This document shows positions 8,978-17,100 of a stretch of 29,780 bases of DNA, piece by piece. Position numbers and translations under genes: made by a program. Numbering within the stretch: the stretch's first letter is position 1; the number at the start of each line of letters is the position of its first letter. The stretch is taken from IMG/VR virus record IMGVR_UViG_3300008954_000191, positions 1-29,780 of that record. The stretch is one strand, 5' to 3'. The DNA is from a virus. The notes under the pieces were generated by a model. The model was given only the letters and a program-made list of their open reading frames with translations, did no database searches and was not told where the DNA came from.

Positions 8978-11900
8978 ATGCCAGTAATTTACGGTTCAAG
9001 CAGAATACAAGAAACAAGTGTTAGTGGTTCTATTCAAGGACCCACAGGTAACACTGGTCCTACAGGACCAACAGGTAACACTGGTCCTACAGGACCAACA
9101 GGTGCTACTGGTATTACTGGGGATGGAATTACATTCGAGTGGTATGATTTCGATAGTGGTGTTGCAGGATTTTCATATGGTATAACCTCTGGTGGTAATT
9201 CCTATGGTCTTGGAACAATAACATTTACTCTTGATACAGGAACAACAATTGCAGTAACTGGTTGTACAGGTGCAACAGGTGATGGTATTGCATTTGATTA
9301 TGGTCAATGGCATACATCCTTTGAACTTGATAATACTGTTAATACTTCTTCGTCTGGGAATCCATACAGTGAAATTTTTTCCCATTTAGAATCAGACGGC
9401 ACTGCTGGCGGGACTGCATATTTTAGAACTCTTACTTCAAGTGGTAGAGATATTTCTATAGAGGGTGTTACGGATTATTATATCCGAATAAGAGGAGCAA
9501 CATATGATTATGGTATTATGGGTAATACTGGAGAATTGCTTCACATATATGATGGATTATCTGCACACGGTTCATTAAATACTTTCTGGGATGATGATAA
9601 GAAAAATCTTACAGCAAGATTAACAACATTTAGAGAAGCAAAATCATCAGTAAATCTTTATCATCAAGATTCTATTGGAAATACTGCACCTGTTGGTGGT
9701 TCTAGTGGTGGTGGAACTGGTGAATTTGTTCCATTCACTTACATAACCACAAAAGATGGCAAAACCGAAATCTATTCTGGATTTCATATGGGACAAACAC
9801 ACGATTCTGTGTTGGGTGCTTCTATAGATGTAGAACATGTGTTTAGCAATTCAAAGACAATACACGATACGCAATATTCAAGTGCAAGTAATCTTGGTTC
9901 TTGTTGTTATTGTACTGATAGTGATATAGCAGACGATTATCCAGGATGTGTGGATTATGTTACAGAAGAATATTGTACTAATCTTGGTGGTGTGTTTGAT
10001 ACAACAACTTGTCTTGCAAGACCAGAAGGACCAAATTGTTATTCAGAAGGTGCTTGCTGTGTAAATGGAATATGTGCAGAAACCTCTTTGAATAAATGTA
10101 GAAATGTTTATGGTGGTTTTTATGTTGAAGGAAAGACTTGTGTTGATGTTGAAATTTTAGGAGGTTGTCCAGAACCTTGTCAAGATACAGGTGCTTGCTG
10201 TGTAGGAGGTGCTTGTTATGAAATGAGTGAATATCAATGTTCGTTTGAACCGAACAGTTTATTCGTTGATGGTGGTGTGTGTACAGGAGAAAATGCTGTA
10301 AACTGTTGTTTAGAAGGAAGCATCGGTGCTTGTTGTGTGGAAGAAAGATGCTATGAAACTTCCCCTGCGATTTGTTCAACTCTTATTGCATCGAATGGTA
10401 TTACTAAAGGAGTATTCTGGGGTGTTGGTTCTCGATGTGCAGGACCTTCTAGAATTGATGGTGGTGGTGACAATGAAGGTGCGGCATATGCACCATTTAG
10501 TTGTACATGGTCGCCAGAGAGTGGTAATACACAAGAAGAATGGTTAGAACAGTGGGGTTCATTAGGTCCTGTTGGTTTGGTTAATGTTGATGGAGTTTGT
10601 ATAGATGTAAACGGTGACCCACTGTCCAATGAAGACGGAAGTCTAATATATCCACCATGTCCTGCATGTGTTGGTTGGCAACAGCATATAGGTGGTCCTT
10701 GTGTAGATGAAAATAATAACCATGTAAACATTTGTGAATGTGTTGGTTACGGTGATGGACCTGGAGAGTGTTATGTAGAAGACCTTCCAATATGCCAACC
10801 AGGCAGTGTAGATATAGAAAACCAATGTGAGGGTATGTGTTGTTACCGAAAACAACTTGACGGTGTATGGACTTGTGGACAGAAAACAAGAGATGCATGT
10901 TCAGATATGAACGATGGTGTCGAAAATAATTACTCTCACATTAAGTGGAGTGGATGTTCAACTAACAATTATAGTTTACCACCCAACCCGATAGGACCTC
11001 CAACTTATTTGGGTGATGACCACTTAATTGAAGGTGATAACTATGTGTGTGCGAAAGGGAATAATGATAATCCTTGGATGTATCCAGAAAGAAAACCAGA
11101 TGTAATGTTGCAAGTTGATACTAATATAGAGATGTTCCAATTCTCAAATATTATTAAACCTGCACTTTCTTCTTTTGTAGACCAACTAGATTCAGTATAT
11201 GAAAAAATAGGATTTAACGATTCAGTATTTGCAGACACTTCTGTGGATGTTTCTCTTACTAATAATTATGCAATAGTAAAAGAAGGTATAAACAGTATGG
11301 CAATTGGGGATAGGGTGCTTGCTAGACCATTACAGTATGTTAAAGGTAATTTTAGAGATGTCACAGATTATATCAATACTGAAACTGGAACTAGTCACGG
11401 AAAAATATTAGTCATATTGTCTGACGGAAACTGGAGGTCAGAAGCAGAGAGAGATGCGGCACATGCAGAAGCACAAAATATAAAGAATGATGGTGTTATA
11501 ATTTACGCTATAGGTATAAACACACAAACAGAAAACACAAACCCTGATTGGGTAAGTCCTCTTGCAACTTCTTCTGTTTATTATAAAGAAATTATGCCCA
11601 ATGAAATAAAGGATACTTTAAATCAGATTGGTCATGCAATTTCATGTGGTGGTGAGGATGTTACAACTTCTACAACAACAATGAAGACAGGTAGTATTAT
11701 ATTAGCAGATGGTAATCCTTATGAATGTTGCTGTGACCATGATGGTACTGCTTTACAGGGATTAAATCTTGGTGGTAATTTAAATAATGGAATTACCGAC
11801 TTAACCAATATGTCTTGCTGTGATGAAAGTGGTGAACCATGTCCTAGTGGGTTTGATACTTCAGAGTTAATGACATCATGTTGTTGGTGGTTGAATGAAG

Positions 11901-12298
11901 GTGAAGGCGCTATCAACGAAACTGTTGGTCGTTCATGTGAATGGATTGGTAGTGACGGAAGTCCTGCTCATCCATGGCTGAGTGCTGACGAAGTTTGTAT
12001 GGCACTTAAACATGGTACTTCTTTCCCAGATAATAATTGTAACAATGTTGACATGGATGGTTGCTGTTGCTTCATAGATACTTGGTCGTTACCTTCTCAC
12101 CTAACATGGTTGTCGGAATTCACTGATTGGCAAATTCCAGAAGCAGGGGATTGCATTGAACAAGGATGGAGTGGATACTATACACACCAAATGAACAGAA
12201 CTCGATGTGAGTTTTATGGCGGTTGTTGGGTACATCAAGGAACATGTGATGGTGGTGTTGCTGGTGGTGAATGTCCAGACGGCAATTCCTGTGGATAG
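8978..12298 (+). CDS. Collagen-like, cysteine-rich fibre with embedded von Willebrand A domain
   Basis: 1106 residues. It begins one base after the previous stop, with AGGA at 8961-8964. The tag MPVIYGSS is followed by a perfect Gly-X-X tract (21-50). A beta-rich fibre region follows, then cysteine-rich modules from about 307 to 700, three of them classic GACC units. Residues about 705-890 look like a von Willebrand A domain: a hydrophobic strand leading to DTNIE where the MIDAS DxSxS would lie, then 'KILVILSDGN' near 809-818 and 'IKNDGVIIYAIGI', the typical late strands. A last cysteine-rich part (about 905-1106) ends the protein. vWA domains mediate protein binding, usually through a metal ion. 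Here the first MIDAS motif is degenerate. Likely a host-binding fibre, by inference. Confidence 0.75.
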   Translation: MPVIYGSSRIQETSVSGSIQGPTGNTGPTGPTGNTGPTGPTGATGITGDGITFEWYDFDSGVAGFSYGITSGGNSYGLGTITFTLDTGTTIAVTGCTGATGDGIAFDYGQWHTSFELDNTVNTSSSGNPYSEIFSHLESDGTAGGTAYFRTLTSSGRDISIEGVTDYYIRIRGATYDYGIMGNTGELLHIYDGLSAHGSLNTFWDDDKKNLTARLTTFREAKSSVNLYHQDSIGNTAPVGGSSGGGTGEFVPFTYITTKDGKTEIYSGFHMGQTHDSVLGASIDVEHVFSNSKTIHDTQYSSASNLGSCCYCTDSDIADDYPGCVDYVTEEYCTNLGGVFDTTTCLARPEGPNCYSEGACCVNGICAETSLNKCRNVYGGFYVEGKTCVDVEILGGCPEPCQDTGACCVGGACYEMSEYQCSFEPNSLFVDGGVCTGENAVNCCLEGSIGACCVEERCYETSPAICSTLIASNGITKGVFWGVGSRCAGPSRIDGGGDNEGAAYAPFSCTWSPESGNTQEEWLEQWGSLGPVGLVNVDGVCIDVNGDPLSNEDGSLIYPPCPACVGWQQHIGGPCVDENNNHVNICECVGYGDGPGECYVEDLPICQPGSVDIENQCEGMCCYRKQLDGVWTCGQKTRDACSDMNDGVENNYSHIKWSGCSTNNYSLPPNPIGPPTYLGDDHLIEGDNYVCAKGNNDNPWMYPERKPDVMLQVDTNIEMFQFSNIIKPALSSFVDQLDSVYEKIGFNDSVFADTSVDVSLTNNYAIVKEGINSMAIGDRVLARPLQYVKGNFRDVTDYINTETGTSHGKILVILSDGNWRSEAERDAAHAEAQNIKNDGVIIYAIGINTQTENTNPDWVSPLATSSVYYKEIMPNEIKDTLNQIGHAISCGGEDVTTSTTTMKTGSIILADGNPYECCCDHDGTALQGLNLGGNLNNGITDLTNMSCCDESGEPCPSGFDTSELMTSCCWWLNEGEGAINETVGRSCEWIGSDGSPAHPWLSADEVCMALKHGTSFPDNNCNNVDMDGCCCFIDTWSLPSHLTWLSEFTDWQIPEAGDCIEQGWSGYYTHQMNRTRCEFYGGCWVHQGTCDGGVAGGECPDGNSCG
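9047..9100 (+). repeat. 27-bp perfect tandem duplication in the collagen-like tract
   Basis: Two back-to-back identical 27-base units (9047-9073 and 9074-9100) encode nine residues of Gly-X-Thr type. The flanking tract continues the same pattern. It is a length-variable repeat of the kind that grows and shrinks by slippage or recombination. Confidence 0.9.
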
Positions 12299-12302
12299 TT
12301 GA

Positions 12303-12310
12303 TATAAATA
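12303..12310 (+). promoter_or_regulatory. T4-type late promoter TATAAATA
   Basis: A perfect late-promoter octamer lies in the 45-base gap before the 2569-codon gene. AAGGA at 12329-12333 with 10 bases to the ATG is the ribosome-binding site. The giant gene therefore appears to have its own late promoter and need not depend on read-through from the preceding fibre genes. Confidence 0.75.
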
Positions 12311-12343
12311 TATTATGGAAACTTCTACAAGGAATGAAACACA

Positions 12344-14130
12344 ATGCCAGTAATCGGAAGTAGTTCAATAACACCAGACTTTAACGCAATAGGACCTTCA
12401 GGTCCAAGTGGCGCTACTGTTGCTGGACCTACAGGGAACACTGGAGCAACTGGTGCAACTGGTGCGGTTGGTGCAACTGGTGTTCATGTCGTTTCTACTA
12501 GTAAAGCATTTCCATATTTAAATCTACACTTATCTGACGGTTCTATAGTTCAAATAGATGGAGTTGCAGGAATAACTGGAACAACTGGTGCGGTTCGTGG
12601 TGTTAATCTAGGTGATGGTATCACAATATTTGGTACAGCGGGTAATGGTGTTACTGGCGCCACACTGTGGTTTAGAGGAATCACTTCTGATGGTTCTGTT
12701 TCTATCTACTTATCTGAAGATAGTAATACTATTGCTATTAGTGGTGATACTAGCAAACAGGGAGGAACTGCGGGTACACTTGCTACAGATAGATTCTTGT
12801 ATCTTTCTGAGGGTGGTACTGCGAGTTATTCAGGATTAACATTTGAATCTGGTGGTATAATGTCATTCGATAATACTGCAACACTAGACCCAGAAGAAAA
12901 TATTATTACTACTAGTTCTGTTGCAAGTTTCGGTGAGATTGTTGGTATTACTGGCGGAGAGGTTGTTGTAGGTGGTGAAACTGCCGGTGATGGAAAAGGA
13001 ATTCAATTAGAAGTTAGACATGCTTCGGTATATAAAATTAATACACCCATTGGAATTGGTGGATTTACTGGAGAGTTTGGTTCGGAAGAAGTTTTTAGTT
13101 TCTCTGCTATTATTAATGGAAATCATATATGGGCTTTCCCATCAAATATTTACTTTGACGAAGATGATGCATACTTTTCTTGTGCAGAGGATATTGTTAA
13201 TTTTATAACGACTGATGGTGGTTCTACATGGAATGCTTCATTTGCTGCCAGAGGATATGGTGCAGAAGTTGGTGAGTGTGATGGAATACAAACATTTGGT
13301 TCTTGTTGTTATAATGATGACAATGGCGCACAACAATGTATAGAATATATTACACAAAATTCTTGTCAAGAAGATTTTAATAATGGAACTTGGGGTTCAA
13401 ACTTTTCATGTGCAGATAATTGTGGTAGAACTGCGGATGGTATTTGTTGTAGTGAGGGTGGTGATTGGGGAGGTTTTAATGACACTGGACTTTGTATTCA
13501 AGGTTCGGGAGTTGCAGAATGCAATTACTTCGGAGGAAGTTTCTGGAATTATTTTTATTATGATATTGAAGGAGAGTTGTTAGAAGAACCAGAAGAAATT
13601 AAATGCACTATGGTATTACCAGAAGGTTATGATAAATTATGTGCAGAACCTTGTATAGAAAGTCTTTGTTGTAAAGATGGTGCGTGTATTGGTGATTCTA
13701 TAGGAACTACAATACATGGTTCAGTTTCACCATTAATATGTAAGAGAGTTTTTGGTGGACAAGTAATAGAAAATGCAGTGTGCGGTGAAGTAGATTGTTG
13801 TAATTATAGTAAGATGGAAGGTGCGTGTTGTTATCCAGAAGTTGAAGGGTGTGATGTAATATCTGCATTTGATTGTACAACGAGTGGTGGTATATTCATG
13901 GGTCCAGATACTGAATGTTTAAATGATGTTTGTTGTTTTAATGATGAAATAGGTGCATGTTGTTTAGACTCTAATGCTTGTGATTGTTGTGGTTATGCCG
14001 GTGGAACTACTAACTGTTGTAAAAATCTAAACAGTTCTCTGTGTCTTAGAATTGGAGGTAGATGGATAGGTGGAAATACTTGCATAGAAGATGTCAATTG
14101 CCAGTGTGGCAGTTCAATGATGTGTATAGA
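12344..14130 (+). repeat. Diverged direct repeat, copy 1 (fibre N-terminal module)
   Basis: This stretch aligns through its length with 20088-21890. The first ~90 bases and the segments around 12604-12690 and 20348-20435 are nearly identical in DNA. The encoded protein similarity continues to about residue 595. Beyond that the two genes are unrelated in module order. Confidence 0.85.
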
Positions 14131-17100
14131 GGTGGACGAACCAACAGGTGCGTGTTGTATTTCTGGTGATTATACAAATCAATGTTATAATAACATAACT
14201 CAAAATAGTTGTCAAGCATTGTTTGGCGGTGAATACATGGGAAATAATAGTACTTGTGATGATGAATTATGTGGATGGGATGCTTACGAAGGCGCATGTT
14301 GTAGAGGAAAAAATGATTGTTATACTGACACCGAAGAAAATTGTCTAAGTCTTGGATATACTTGGAACGGTTCTCCTAATTGTACTGGTGTAAAGTGTTG
14401 TGAAGATGATACAGTTGGTGGATGTTGTTGGTTTGATATAGGGTTGAGAACAACAACATGTACTGATTTAAATATTTGTCAATGTAATGAACTCAATGAG
14501 AGTACTTGGAATTCTAAAAAATGTAAGGATGGTTTACAATGTGAACCAGACCCATTTGGTGCGTGTTGTAGAGAATATATCTGTACAACAGAAACAGAGG
14601 GTGATTGCAATAAGGGCGGTGGTAAATGGCAAGGGGAGTTTGACTGTAAGTCTGAAACTTGTGGTTCTCCAGACCCAGAGGGTGCATGTTGTATTGGTAG
14701 TAAATGTTCAATAACAACAGAGATTAATTGTAAAGGTGCAGGTGGTCTATATCAAGGTGATAACTCAAAGTGTGAGAGTGATACTTGTTATTTCAAAAAT
14801 GGATGTTGCCCAGATAACACACCATATGTTCATATATGTGGGCAATTGTCTTCTCCTACAATTGGGCAAGAGTGTGGAACTTGCACCGAATCGCATCCAG
14901 ATTGCACCGAGGGAACTTGTATTTGTGCCCATGAATTTGGCACAAATCAAACAAAATGTTTCAATTATAACCAACTTGGTTGTTATGATATTCGCCCATT
15001 AGAATGTACATCAACACAAGCGTGTATAGATGAGTATGGTTCTAATTATGCATGTATGAATAAATCGAATTGCGATTCTTGTGATAATGAGTATGGATAT
15101 TGCGGTGAACTGTGTGAGAATCCAGACTGCGGTGGAACACCGACAGGTGCATGTTGTATTGTTGGAACATGTTTTGAAGATTCATATACTCAAAAAACAT
15201 GCATAGAAGCGGGAGGTGAATATAAGGGGGATGGTTTGACATGCAAAGATGTAACTTGTATTCAACCACCAACTGGTGCATGTTGTTGGAAAGAAACTTG
15301 TTTTCTCGACATGGAGGAAGATGACTGTCTTGCACTTGATGGTGGATTTTATCACGGTGATTATACGACAAAATGTCCAAATTGTGTTCCAATTGGTGTG
15401 TGTTGTATTGACCATGAATGTTCTTCCATGCAAATGACTGAAGCGGACTGCATTAATGCCGGTGGAGATTGGGAGGGAGATGGTTCAGAAGAATGTACAG
15501 ATTGCAACCCAGTGGGTGCGTGTTGCGTTGATTGGAAATGTATCCCATATACTGAAAAATTCTGTCTTGCACTTGGTGGTAATTATGCAGGTGATGAAGT
15601 AGAATGCTCTGCACATCCAAATTGTACAGAACCAACTGGTGGATGTTGTCAAGAAGATGGAAATTGTATTCAACTATCACTAGAGAATTGTGCAAAATAT
15701 TGGGGCATTGATACAGCACAGGCAGTGAAGTATGAGTATTGGATAGATGATGAATGTCCCGACCCAATTGAAGATTTTTGTTTTGGAACTTGCTGTAGGG
15801 GGAATCCCAGCAATGCAATCTTCCCAGACTGTACTGATGCGACTTGTTTGCCACAAGAATGTAGTGAAGAATCTCGCGATGCCTGTATGGAGCAGGGTTG
15901 CACTGGGTGGTGGTCTAGATATTATAGAACATGTGAAGAATTAGCAGATAATACCAATGATTATCCCCATTGTTCTAGTGGATGTTGTACATGCGAATAT
16001 TCTGGTGCATGTTGTGTATTAGATGAATGTCAAATAGTGAACACACAGGATGATTGCACTGCTCTCGGTGGAGTTTTTCATGGTGACCAAACTACATGTG
16101 TTGATTTCTCATGTCCACCAAGTGGGGATGGATGGGGTGCATGTTGTTATAAACATAGCGGGGACAATGACTATCCAGAATGTAATTCCTGTGAATATGC
16201 TTGTTTTGATGGAGTTATTTGGGACGAAGACTATTGTTTAAATGTTGCAGGAGGCGGGGAAGCATGTAACCTATGGAATCCTTACCTGACATGCGACCAG
16301 ATTAAAGATGTGGGTGGAACGAAATGTTGTGGGGACACACCACAGGGTGCATGTTGTGACGGTGCAACTTGTACTTATGGAACTGAAGCAGATTGTACAA
16401 CAGGTATTTACCAAGGAGATTTTACATCTTGTGGCACTAACCCATGTGGTGGTGGTGCATGTTGCGATTATGATACAGGTAACTGTACAGACGAAACCGA
16501 AGAACAATGCAATAATATATGGAACTTCTATTTTCATGGAGTAGGAACATCATGCTCAGACGAGAATATAACTTGTTGTTCCGATACGGAATTTGGAATT
16601 TGCTGTCTTCCACCATCCGTTGGTGGTTGCATCGAAAATTGGCCACAGTGTGAATGTGATGCCATGCTTGGTCTTTTCTTTCCTGATGGTAATTCTTGCA
16701 CGGATTGTCAATTGCTGGAGTTGGGCGCATGTTGCCCAGACCAAAGTTCTGCAACCGAATGTTATGAAACAAACCAGCAAATATGTAACGGAAGGGGTGA
16801 TAATTTCCAAGGCAATGGTACTATATGTGGTGATGGTAGTGTGTGCGATGAACCAGTTTATGGAATGTGTTGTGACCATCGTTTCGGTACAATATGCGAA
16901 CACCCATGTGGTGCAGGTTGCCCTATAACTTGCTTCGACCATGTATTAGAGGTTGACTGTGTGGGATGGGGAACAGACTCAAACATAATATGGCGTCCTA
17001 ATGAAGTATGTGCAAATGATTGTCCTTGTAACGATTGTGGTGCATGTTGTTGGGGTGATTGTGAAAACCCAACGGATTGCACAGATACATTGTCACAATG

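Noticed and set aside
10351-10731. Minus-strand open frames across the fibre genes (also 18944-19402, 22371-22925, 24079-24801)
   Set aside because: They are shadows of the cysteine-rich frames, made long by TGT-rich codon use. They lack ribosome-binding sites and resemble no family.
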